The position numbers and the translations under genes were made by a program. A stretch of DNA of 5,144 nucleotides, taken from assembly GCA_028290165.1 (NCBI GenBank), contig JAQGKJ010000159.1:1-5144 (forward strand), read 5' to 3'. Shown piece after piece: positions 1-5,144 of the stretch. Within the stretch, counting starts at the first letter, position 1; each line of letters opens with the position of its first letter. The notes beneath the pieces are model-generated. The model saw only the letters and a program-made list of their open reading frames with translations, searched no databases and had not been told where the DNA came from. The stretch is from Bradyrhizobium sp. (lineage in GTDB: Bacteria > Pseudomonadota > Alphaproteobacteria > Rhizobiales > Xanthobacteraceae).

Positions 1-771
1 GATGACGCGCTGCTGCGGGATACCGTGCAGGAGGCCGGCGCGCTGGCGCTGGCGTTGTTTCGTACCGAACTGAAGAACTGGACCAAGGGCGCATCCTCGC
101 CGGTGTCCGAAGCCGATATCGCGGTCAATGACCTCCTTGAAAAGCGGCTGCGGTCCGCCACGCCGGAATACGGCTGGCTGTCGGAAGAAAGCGCCGACGA
201 TGCAACGCGTCTAGGCAAACCTCTCGTCTGGATCGTCGATCCGATCGACGGCACCCGCGGCTATCTTGCCGGCCGCGAAGACTGGTGCGTGAGCGTGGCG
301 CTGGTCGAGGACGCTTCGCCCGTGCTGGCTGCGGTGTTCGCGCCGGCCAGCGATGAATTCTTCTTTGCCGCGCGCGGGCAGGGCGCCACGTGCAACGACG
401 TGCCGGTCCATGCGACATCCGGCACCGAGCTGGATTTTTCCCGCGTGGCTGGTCCGAAGCCGCTGGTCGAACGGCTCAAGCGATCATCCGGCGAAATCAT
501 CCTGCATCCCCGCATCGGATCCTTGGCGCTTCGGCTGTGCCGGGTCGCGCAAGGAAGCCTGGATGCGGCTTTTGCCGGCGGCCAGAGCCGCGACTGGGAC
601 CTTGCCGCGGCCAATTTGATCGTGCAGGAAGCGAATGGTAACATGACCGCGCTTTCGGGGGATACCATCCTCTACAATCGCCCGGAAGTGACGCATGGGG
701 TGCTGGTGGCAGCGGGACGCGATCGTCATGCTCGCATTGTCGAGCATTTTCGAAACCGTCCCTTGCCCTGA
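1..771 (+). CDS. cysQ: 3'(2'),5'-bisphosphate nucleotidase CysQ-like / inositol monophosphatase family protein (5' end outside window)
   Basis: This is a Mg2+-dependent phosphatase of the inositol monophosphatase superfamily. The likely substrate is 3'-phosphoadenosine 5'-phosphate, hydrolysed to AMP in the cytoplasm during sulfate assimilation. The frame is open from base 1, and 256 residues are visible. The metal-binding motifs are present, numbering from the first visible codon: LSEES at 60-64, DPIDGT at 80-85 and WDLAAAN at 199-205. A GTG at 25 could serve as a start, but the codons before it (DDALLRDT) read as part of the usual first helix, so the true start is probably a few codons upstream. 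Family members are about 250-270 residues, so little is missing. The superfamily is certain from the motifs. The nucleotidase call is less sure: a plain inositol or sugar-phosphate phosphatase is possible. A 61-bp gap with no clear promoter or terminator separates it from the lipid A genes. Confidence 0.8.
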   Translation, partial: DDALLRDTVQEAGALALALFRTELKNWTKGASSPVSEADIAVNDLLEKRLRSATPEYGWLSEESADDATRLGKPLVWIVDPIDGTRGYLAGREDWCVSVALVEDASPVLAAVFAPASDEFFFAARGQGATCNDVPVHATSGTELDFSRVAGPKPLVERLKRSSGEIILHPRIGSLALRLCRVAQGSLDAAFAGGQSRDWDLAAANLIVQEANGNMTALSGDTILYNRPEVTHGVLVAAGRDRHARIVEHFRNRPLP

Positions 772-832
772 ACGCCCTCGATGCAGGTCAATAATCTTGT
801 TTGCCGGGCACCGCGTTTAGGGAAAAGGAATC

Positions 833-1081
833 ATGCCAGATAATGCCCCGCAGCAATTGCTCCATCTCGTGATCGGGGGCGAATTGACCGATCTCGGCGG
901 TACCACGTTCAAGGATCTCGACAAGGTGGAGATCGTCGGCGTCTACCCAAATTACGCGACCGCTTATGCGGCGTGGAAGGCGAAGGCGCAGCAGACCGTG
1001 GACAACGCCCACATGCGCTATTTCGTCGTCCATCTCCACCGCCTGCTCGATCCGGGTCAAGACACAAAGCCTGCCCGTTGA
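833..1081 (+). CDS. DUF4170 domain-containing small protein, function unknown
   Basis: This is an 82-residue protein with no signal peptide or membrane segment, so probably cytoplasmic. It resembles the alphaproteobacterial DUF4170 family: an N-terminal strand (LLHLVIGGEL), then FKDLDKVEIVGVYPNYATAYAAW at about 26-48, and a closing MRYFVVHLHRLLDP at about 61-74. The start ATG is preceded by a purine-rich GGAAAAGGAA stretch at 821-830. Its TGA stop shares bases with the TTG start of the acyltransferase, so the two are translationally coupled. No catalytic motif is visible. The alternation of short hydrophobic strands and an amphipathic YATAYAAWKAKAQ helix suggests a small alpha/beta fold. The family has no established biochemical role to my knowledge; its place at the head of a lipid A/Kdo operon suggests a helper or regulatory job there, which is inference. 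Confidence 0.85.
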   Translation: MPDNAPQQLLHLVIGGELTDLGGTTFKDLDKVEIVGVYPNYATAYAAWKAKAQQTVDNAHMRYFVVHLHRLLDPGQDTKPAR

Positions 1082-1794
1082 AAAGACTGATCCGTAATGT
1101 GCTGCGCAGCAGCTGGGTGCAGCACGCTGTGGGTTTTCTCGCGGCCGAGTTCCTGCGGCTGGTCTGGCTGACCAACAAATTCAGTTTCGATCCTCCCAAT
1201 GTCCATCAAAGGGTCGAGCCGCAACTGCCGGCGATCTTCGCGTTCTGGCACGGCCAGCATTTCATGACGCCGTTCATCAAGACCAAGGACAGCCACCTTG
1301 CCAAGGTGCTGATTTCGCTGCATCGCGACGGCGAATTCAACGCGATCGCCGCCGAACGACTCGGCATCGGCACCATCCGCGGCTCCGGCGATCACGGTTC
1401 GGCATTTCACCGCAAGGGCGGCGTCGGCGCCTTCAGGGAGATGGTGCGCGCGCTCGAGGACGGCTATAACATCGCCTTGACTGCGGACGTGCCGAAGCGC
1501 TCGCGGGTCGCGGGGCTCGGCATCATCATGCTGGCGCGCGAATCCGGACGGCCGATCATGCCCTTTGCCATGGCGACCAGCCGTTTCATCCGGTTGAAGA
1601 ATTGGGACCGCACTACCATCAATTTGCCATTCGGAAGGGGCGCATTGGTGGGCATTGAAGAGATTTATGTGCCGCCGGATGCCGATGCCGAGGTCATGGA
1701 AAAACTGCGCGCCCGACTGGAAGCCTATCTGAACGAAGTCACCCGGCGCGCCTATGTGCAGGTCGGCCGTCCGGAAGAGGCGAGTCATGGCTAA
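1078..1794 (+). CDS. DUF374-type lysophospholipid acyltransferase family protein, probable lipid A secondary acyltransferase
   Basis: This 238-residue protein probably transfers an acyl chain onto lipid A or a Kdo-lipid A precursor at the inner membrane. Motifs in order: FWHGQHF at 56-62, SLHRDGE at 80-86 (equivalent of the SxxxDG block of DUF374), TIRGSGDHG at 99-107 and TADVPKR at 135-141, followed by a GRPIMPFA block near 160-167. The order and spacing fit DUF374/LPLAT enzymes rather than the LpxL/HtrB family. I chose the TTG at 1078, which overlaps the DUF4170 stop as TTGA and gives the compact N-terminus MKRLIRNVLRSSWVQ. The ATG at 973 would overlap DUF4170 by over 100 bp and add a low-complexity Arg/Pro-rich extension. 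No good Shine-Dalgarno sequence precedes the TTG, consistent with termination-reinitiation. The family call is firm; the lipid A substrate is inferred from waaA and lpxK next door. A glycerophospholipid acyltransferase is the alternative. Confidence 0.83.
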   Translation: MKRLIRNVLRSSWVQHAVGFLAAEFLRLVWLTNKFSFDPPNVHQRVEPQLPAIFAFWHGQHFMTPFIKTKDSHLAKVLISLHRDGEFNAIAAERLGIGTIRGSGDHGSAFHRKGGVGAFREMVRALEDGYNIALTADVPKRSRVAGLGIIMLARESGRPIMPFAMATSRFIRLKNWDRTTINLPFGRGALVGIEEIYVPPDADAEVMEKLRARLEAYLNEVTRRAYVQVGRPEEASHG

Positions 1795-3091
1795 CTCCCT
1801 GCCGATGACGCTGCGCGTCTACCAGAAGCTGTCGTCTGCGGTGGTGCCGCTGGCGCCGGCGCTGATCAAGCGGCGGCTCAAGCAAGGCAAGGAGGATCCG
1901 GCGCGGATCGGTGAGCGCCGCGGCATGAGCCGGGATATCCGGCCGCACGGACCATTGGTGTGGATTCACGGCGCCAGCGTCGGCGAGGTGCTGGCCGCCG
2001 CCGCCCTGATCGAGAAATTGCGGGCGCTGAATATCCGCATCCTCCTGACCTCGGGCACGGTGACTTCGGCGGCGATCGTCGCCAAGCGGTTTCCCGCCGA
2101 CATCATCCATCAATATGTGCCGTACGACTCGCCGCGTTATGTCGCGCGCTTTCTCGATCACTGGCGGCCTTCGCTGGCGCTGTTCATCGAGTCCGATTTA
2201 TGGCCCAATCTGATCCTGTCGAGCGCGGCGCGGCGGCTGCCGATGGTCCTGATCAACGGCCGGATGTCGCACCGCTCGTTCCCGCGCTGGCGCAGGGTGA
2301 CCGGAACGATCTCCGCATTGCTCGGCCGGTTCGACATCTGCCTCGCCCAATCGCGTGTCGACGCGGAGCGCTTTACCGCGCTCGGCAGCCGCAACGTCAT
2401 TACCACGGGAAATCTGAAACTGGATGTTCCGGCGCCGCCCGCCGACTCCGCCAAGCTGGAGCGGTTGATGGCGGTGACCCGCGGCCGCCCGATCATCGTC
2501 GCGGCGTCGACCCATCCCGGCGAAGAGGACATCCTGCTTGACGCGCATCGCACGCTCGCGGGGTTCTTTCCGTCGCTGCTCACCGTGATCGTGCCGCGAC
2601 ATCCCGATCGCGGCGAAGTGATCGCCCGTACCATCGGGGCTACCGGCCTGCACGTTGCTTTGCGCTCGCGCGAGGAACTGCCGACGGCGACGACCGATAT
2701 CTATGTCGCGGACACCATGGGTGAACTGGGATTGTTCTACCGGCTGGCGCCGATCGTGTTCATGGGCGGATCGCTGATCGAACGCGGCGGGCAGAATCCG
2801 ATCGAGGCGGTCAAGCTCGGCGCCTCGATCGTTCACGGCCCCCACGTGTTCAATTTCACCGATGTCTACGAGGCGCTCGACAGCGCGGGCGGCGCGCGAC
2901 GGGCCGACACGCTGGAAGCGCTGGTGAAGCAGTTCGGCCAGCTACTGGCCGACCCGGTGGCGCGCGAGCTGTCGGTTGAGGCCTCGGAGCGCGTGGTTGG
3001 AGAACTCGGCGGCGCGCTCGATCGCACCCTCGCAGCGCTGGAGCCGTACCTGTTGCAATTGCGGCTCGAATTGGGGGCCGCGAATGCGTGA
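1787..3091 (+). CDS. waaA: 3-deoxy-D-manno-octulosonic acid (Kdo) transferase, GT30 family
   Basis: WaaA transfers Kdo from CMP-Kdo to the 4'-phosphorylated lipid A precursor at the cytoplasmic face of the inner membrane. The product has 434 residues, close to the usual 420-435. Visible GT30 features: an N-terminal hydrophobic/basic anchor ending in ARIGERRG (about 39-46), HGASVGE at 61-67 with E67 as the expected catalytic base, ESDLWPN at 135-141, GNLKLD at 208-213, ASTHPGEE at 240-247, VPRHPDR at 269-275, DTMGELG at 309-315 and GGQNPIEA at 334-341, which belongs to the CMP-Kdo-binding side. The ATG at 1787 has GGAAGAGG at 1773-1780 in front of it and overlaps the acyltransferase stop by 8 bp; the in-frame ATG at 1754 gives only a basic 11-residue extension, and the ATG at 1805 is a weaker alternative. 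Whether it adds one or two Kdo residues cannot be read from sequence; rhizobial enzymes characterised to date are bifunctional. Confidence 0.97.
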   Translation: MANSLPMTLRVYQKLSSAVVPLAPALIKRRLKQGKEDPARIGERRGMSRDIRPHGPLVWIHGASVGEVLAAAALIEKLRALNIRILLTSGTVTSAAIVAKRFPADIIHQYVPYDSPRYVARFLDHWRPSLALFIESDLWPNLILSSAARRLPMVLINGRMSHRSFPRWRRVTGTISALLGRFDICLAQSRVDAERFTALGSRNVITTGNLKLDVPAPPADSAKLERLMAVTRGRPIIVAASTHPGEEDILLDAHRTLAGFFPSLLTVIVPRHPDRGEVIARTIGATGLHVALRSREELPTATTDIYVADTMGELGLFYRLAPIVFMGGSLIERGGQNPIEAVKLGASIVHGPHVFNFTDVYEALDSAGGARRADTLEALVKQFGQLLADPVARELSVEASERVVGELGGALDRTLAALEPYLLQLRLELGAANA

Positions 3092-4103
3092 GCCGGCCTT
3101 CTGGCACCGGCCGCCGTCCTGGACATCCTCACTACTGACGCCGCTCGGCGCACTTTATGGCTTCATCGCCGGCCAGCGAATGCAACGCCAGGGTTTTGAC
3201 GCCGGCATCCCCGTGTTCTGCGTCGGCAACTATCACGTCGGTGGTGCCGGCAAGACGCCTCTGGTGCTGGCACTGACGAAATGCCTGCGCGATCTCGGCG
3301 AGACGCCGGTCGTGCTCAGCCGCGGCTATGGCGGACGATTGCACGGGCCGATTACGGTCGATCCGCTGCGGCATGCGGCCCTGGATGTCGGCGACGAACC
3401 GCTGATGATGGCAGGTTCTGTGCCGGTCGTCGTCGCGCGCGACCGTATCGCGGGCGTCGCGCTGGCGCGGTCGCAAGGCGCCAGCGTGATCCTGATGGAC
3501 GACGGCTTTCAAAACCCCGCCATCGCCAAGGATACTTCGCTGATCGTGATCGACGGCGACCGCGGGCTTGGCAACGCTTGCGTGTTTCCCGCCGGTCCCT
3601 TGCGCGCGCCGCTGCCGTCGCAACTGGAGCGCACCGATGCGCTGGTCGTCGTCGGCGATGGCGCTGCGGCCGAAGCCGTCGCCGCCGCGATCGCGGCGCG
3701 GGACAAGCCGGTGCTGTCGGCGCATCTCAGGGCGGATGATGCCTCCGCGGCTTCGCTCCGCGGCAAGCGCGTGCTCGCCTTCGCCGGAATCGGCGATCCC
3801 GGCAGGTTTTTCAGGACGCTGGGTGCCTGCGGGATCGAGGTTGCCCGGGAGCGCGCGTTCGCCGATCACCATCCGTTTTCGAAAGGCGAGATCGAAACCC
3901 TGATCGCCGAGGCCAAACGCGATGCGCTGATCCTGGTGACGACGGAAAAGGATCTGGCGCGGCTGCGGCAGGCCGGGGGGCTTCCGGGTTGGGCGAACGA
4001 TATCGTGCCGTTTAAGGTGACGCTGGAGTTCGACAGAGCGGAAAAACTGCGAAAGTTCATTTCGGAGCAGCTGTTCAGAGCGCGCGAGAGGAGGTTTCGA
4101 TGA
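3084..4103 (+). CDS. lpxK: Tetraacyldisaccharide 4'-kinase (lipid A 4'-kinase)
   Basis: LpxK phosphorylates the 4' position of the tetraacylated disaccharide-1-phosphate with ATP, giving lipid IVA (or its diamino-sugar equivalent), at the inner membrane. The product has 339 residues, typical for the family. It shows the variant P-loop in VGNYHVGGAGKTPLV with K57-T58, SRGYGG at 79-84, MDDGFQ at 138-143 (the DDGxQ motif carrying the catalytic and metal-binding Asp), DHHPF at 261-265 with the conserved His, and TTEKD at 286-290. The N-terminus (PSWTSSLLTPLGALYGFIAGQRMQ) is the membrane-associating helix of the family. The ATG at 3084 overlaps the waaA stop by 8 bp and has GGGGG at 3073-3077 as a plausible Shine-Dalgarno. 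It is the last gene of the plus-strand operon. All key residues are present, so it should be active. Confidence 0.97.
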   Translation: MREPAFWHRPPSWTSSLLTPLGALYGFIAGQRMQRQGFDAGIPVFCVGNYHVGGAGKTPLVLALTKCLRDLGETPVVLSRGYGGRLHGPITVDPLRHAALDVGDEPLMMAGSVPVVVARDRIAGVALARSQGASVILMDDGFQNPAIAKDTSLIVIDGDRGLGNACVFPAGPLRAPLPSQLERTDALVVVGDGAAAEAVAAAIAARDKPVLSAHLRADDASAASLRGKRVLAFAGIGDPGRFFRTLGACGIEVARERAFADHHPFSKGEIETLIAEAKRDALILVTTEKDLARLRQAGGLPGWANDIVPFKVTLEFDRAEKLRKFISEQLFRARERRFR

Positions 4104-4111
4104 AGGGGTAG
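4087..4111 (+). other. Strong Shine-Dalgarno plus ATG leading to a three-codon ORF at the lpxK stop
   Basis: AGAGGAGG at 4087-4094 is followed, after 5 nt, by an ATG at 4100 that overlaps the lpxK TGA as ATGA. This is an ideal translational-coupling arrangement, but the frame reads Met-Lys-Gly and then stops at TAG (4109-4111). It could be the relic of a lost downstream gene, or chance, since the purine run also encodes the Arg-rich lpxK C-terminus. Confidence 0.4.
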
Positions 4112-4144
4112 TGGGCACGGCGCAAAGCGCGCGCCTTTGCCCAC
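4111..4144. repeat. GC-rich imperfect palindrome between convergent genes; candidate bidirectional terminator or dispersed intergenic repeat
   Basis: The outer arms GTGGGCA (4111-4117) and TGCCCAC (4138-4144) are perfectly complementary. Inside them GGCGC (4119-4123) pairs with GCGCC (4131-4135) around a 7-nt loop, leaving one unpaired base on one side and two on the other. It lies between the lpxK stop and the DUF2093 stop, where both genes need to end. Neither side carries a T-tract, so it is not a classical intrinsic terminator. From memory, similar GTGGGCA...TGCCCAC palindromes recur between genes in Bradyrhizobium-type genomes, so a dispersed repeat is likely. Confidence 0.65.
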
Positions 4145-4153
4145 CCTGCGATG

Positions 4154-4375
4154 TCAGCTCTTCAGCGCGCCGGGAAAATGTCGCTGCAGCACCGCGCTCG
4201 GGACGGCGTAGGCCTCCTGCAGATCGACGCTCCAGTATTTCAGTTCATCCAGCGGAATCCGCGCATCGGTCACCGCGCAGCGCACATAGGTTCCCGGCGA
4301 GATCACGCGGAAATCGCCATCCAGATATTGCACCTGCGCTTCGCCATGGCCTGAGGGTCCGAATTTATTCAGCAC
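4154..4375 (-). CDS. DUF2093 domain-containing small protein, function unknown
   Basis: This is a 73-residue protein on the minus strand, without signal peptide or membrane segment. The core GEAQVQYLDGDFRVISPGTYVRCAVTDARIPLDELKYWSVDLQEAY matches the DUF2093 family of alphaproteobacteria as I remember it. The frame stays open upstream to 4588, but I place the start at the GTG whose first base is 4375, because GGAGAG (4383-4388 on the opposite strand's numbering) lies 7 nt before it and the family-like sequence begins there (MLNKFGPSGHG). The upstream open stretch is Ser/Arg-rich and not family-like. It converges on lpxK and diverges from the exported hydrolase. No catalytic motif is seen; a single Cys in VRCAV argues against a zinc ribbon within this chain alone. 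No function is known to me. Confidence 0.85.
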   Translation of the reverse strand: MLNKFGPSGHGEAQVQYLDGDFRVISPGTYVRCAVTDARIPLDELKYWSVDLQEAYAVPSAVLQRHFPGALKS

Positions 4376-4382
4376 GGTTGAA

Positions 4383-4388
4383 CTCTCC
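4383..4388 (-). promoter_or_regulatory. Shine-Dalgarno sequence that fixes the DUF2093 GTG start
   Basis: On the minus strand this reads GGAGAG and ends 7 nt before the GTG at 4375. It decides between this start and the longer open frame, which has no comparable signal. Confidence 0.7.
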
Positions 4389-4446
4389 GATGAGGCGGCC
4401 GGCGACGAGGGCCGGACTAAATGCTTTTCCAAACTCGATCTATCAT

Positions 4447-4474
4447 AAATAGGTCTTGCTGTCCGCCCGTCAAA
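4447..4474 (-). promoter_or_regulatory. Candidate sigma-70-type promoter for the DUF2093 gene
   Basis: Read on the minus strand, TTTGAC (4469-4474) is followed after 16 bp by CTATTT (4447-4452). Each hexamer matches the rhizobial housekeeping consensus CTTGAC-N17-CTATAT at five of six positions, and the -10 lies in the most AT-rich patch of the window. The predicted transcript would begin near 4440, giving a leader of about 65 nt before the GTG start at 4375. Confidence 0.5.
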
Positions 4475-4569
4475 CCCACCGATTTGTGATGAATTTTCGC
4501 TTATCGCGCATGCTAACCTTTGGTCGATGGACCGCTGTTTCAAAGCACCATAACGACCCGGCAATTCAG

Positions 4570-5144
4570 ATGCGTGCGCTGTCAGCAATCACATTCCTGA
4601 CGCTATTTGCCGTGGCTTTTGCCGCGGGCGCCGCGCCGCTGCCTTCCCCGCATCAGGTCGACATACCCTTGGGGACCGTGACCTTGCACGCGGAGCTTTA
4701 CAAGCCCGACGGTGACGGCCCGTTTCCGGTGGTGATCGCGCTGCACGGCTGCGGCGGATTGGCCGGCCATTCCGAGCCGGTGCTGCCGCGCTATCGCGAT
4801 TGGGCCGAGCAATTGCTGAAGGGCGGCAATGCTGTGCTGCTGCCGGACAGCTATGGTTCGCGCGAGCTCGGTCCGCAATGCCGCGTCAATGACAGGGAGC
4901 GCCGTGTGCGCGCCCGCCGCGAGCGGGTGGCGGACATCATGGCGTCCCGGCAATGGCTGGTGCAGCAGCCCTGGGCGGCGCATGACCGCATCAGCCTGCT
5001 GGGATGGGCGAATGGCGCCAGTGCACTGTTGTGGGCGGTGCGTCCGCAATTGGCGTCGCGCAATGTCGAGCCGGACTTCCGCTCGGCGATCGCCTTCTAT
5101 CCGGATTGCCGGATTTCTTCCGGCCTCGGCTGGAGCGCGCGGGT
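4570..5144 (+). CDS. Exported dienelactone-hydrolase-like alpha/beta-hydrolase fold protein (3' end outside window)
   Basis: The first 191 residues of an alpha/beta-hydrolase-fold protein are visible. An N-terminal signal peptide (MRALSAITFLTLFAVAFAAGA, likely cut near residue 19-22) points to the periplasm. The strand-loop VVIALHGCGG (L58-H59-G60-C61) is the oxyanion-hole region, LLPDSYGSRELG follows near 94-103, and the nucleophile elbow reads LLGWANGAS at 143-151. The usual Ser or Cys of GxSxG/GxCxG is Ala147 here (codon GCG). C104 and C180 could form a disulfide after export. Catalytic Asp and His would lie beyond the window. I chose ATG 4570 because the signal peptide begins there; an in-frame ATG at 4510 would add 20 polar residues, and neither start has a good Shine-Dalgarno. 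It could be a carboxylesterase-like enzyme, or a non-catalytic homologue. Confidence 0.8.
   Translation, partial: MRALSAITFLTLFAVAFAAGAAPLPSPHQVDIPLGTVTLHAELYKPDGDGPFPVVIALHGCGGLAGHSEPVLPRYRDWAEQLLKGGNAVLLPDSYGSRELGPQCRVNDRERRVRARRERVADIMASRQWLVQQPWAAHDRISLLGWANGASALLWAVRPQLASRNVEPDFRSAIAFYPDCRISSGLGWSAR

Noticed and set aside
772..832. Possible promoter between the phosphatase and DUF4170
   Set aside because: CTTGTT is present near 797-802 but no acceptable -10 lies at the right distance; the gap may be transcribed through from upstream.
1057..1788. 243-residue open frame antisense to the acyltransferase
   Set aside because: Shadow frame caused by codon bias; composition is not protein-like and there is no start signal.
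2198..2845. 215-residue open frame antisense to waaA
   Set aside because: Arg/Gly/Asp-rich shadow of a clear GT30 gene.
3132..4118. 328-residue open frame antisense to lpxK
   Set aside because: It mirrors lpxK in a GC-rich genome, has His/Arg/Gln-rich composition with no recognisable motif, and lpxK is fully intact.
4111..4452. Plus-strand open frame of 113 residues over the DUF2093 gene
   Set aside because: Arg/Ser/Pro-rich shadow frame; DUF2093 on the minus strand explains this stretch.
4510..4569. Earlier ATG for the exported hydrolase
   Set aside because: It would place 20 polar residues before the signal peptide and has no Shine-Dalgarno; not fully excluded.
4376..4588. N-terminal extension of the DUF2093 frame up to 4588
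   Set aside because: The extension is Ser/Arg-rich, crosses the promoter and the start of the hydrolase gene, and the SD-GTG at 4375 explains the real start.
1..5144. tRNA, rRNA, CRISPR, insertion sequence, phage or defence genes
   Set aside because: No cloverleaf-like or regularly spaced direct repeats, no transposase or integrase motifs, and base composition is even apart from the intergenic AT-rich patch near 4420-4500.

Overview
The window (5,144 bp, GC-rich throughout) looks like a chromosomal core region of an alphaproteobacterium. The best guess is Bradyrhizobium or a relative (Rhodopseudomonas, Nitrobacter, Afipia). That rests on remembered family resemblance of the proteins, on the presence of DUF4170 and DUF2093 small proteins, and on a promoter resembling the rhizobial CTTGAC/CTATAT type. 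No database search was possible, so the genus is an inference.

Layout. A plus-strand block fills about 1-4103: a 5'-truncated CysQ/inositol-monophosphatase-family phosphatase, a 61-bp gap, a DUF4170 small protein, a DUF374-type acyltransferase, waaA (Kdo transferase) and lpxK (lipid A 4'-kinase). From DUF4170 to lpxK every junction overlaps: 4 bp (TTGA), 8 bp and 8 bp. This is a translationally coupled operon. A long GC-rich palindrome at 4111-4144 separates it from a convergent minus-strand DUF2093 gene (4154-4375), which has a clear Shine-Dalgarno sequence and a candidate promoter. A divergent plus-strand gene for an exported dienelactone-hydrolase-like protein starts at 4570 and runs off the right edge.

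How the genes work together. LpxK phosphorylates the lipid A disaccharide at the 4' position, WaaA then adds Kdo, and the DUF374 acyltransferase is well placed to be a lipid A secondary acyltransferase. All three act at the cytoplasmic face of the inner membrane, in the Raetz pathway of LPS synthesis. DUF4170 has no established function but is locked into this operon. The phosphatase probably recycles 3'-phosphoadenosine 5'-phosphate and may only be a neighbour.

I see no tRNA, rRNA, CRISPR array, insertion sequence or phage gene. The most notable points are the hydrolase with Ala at the expected nucleophile position, the acyltransferase of non-LpxL type, and a strong SD-ATG at the end of lpxK that leads only to a three-codon ORF. 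I do not see a wholly new multi-gene system; this is mostly a conserved housekeeping locus with a few uncharacterised small genes.
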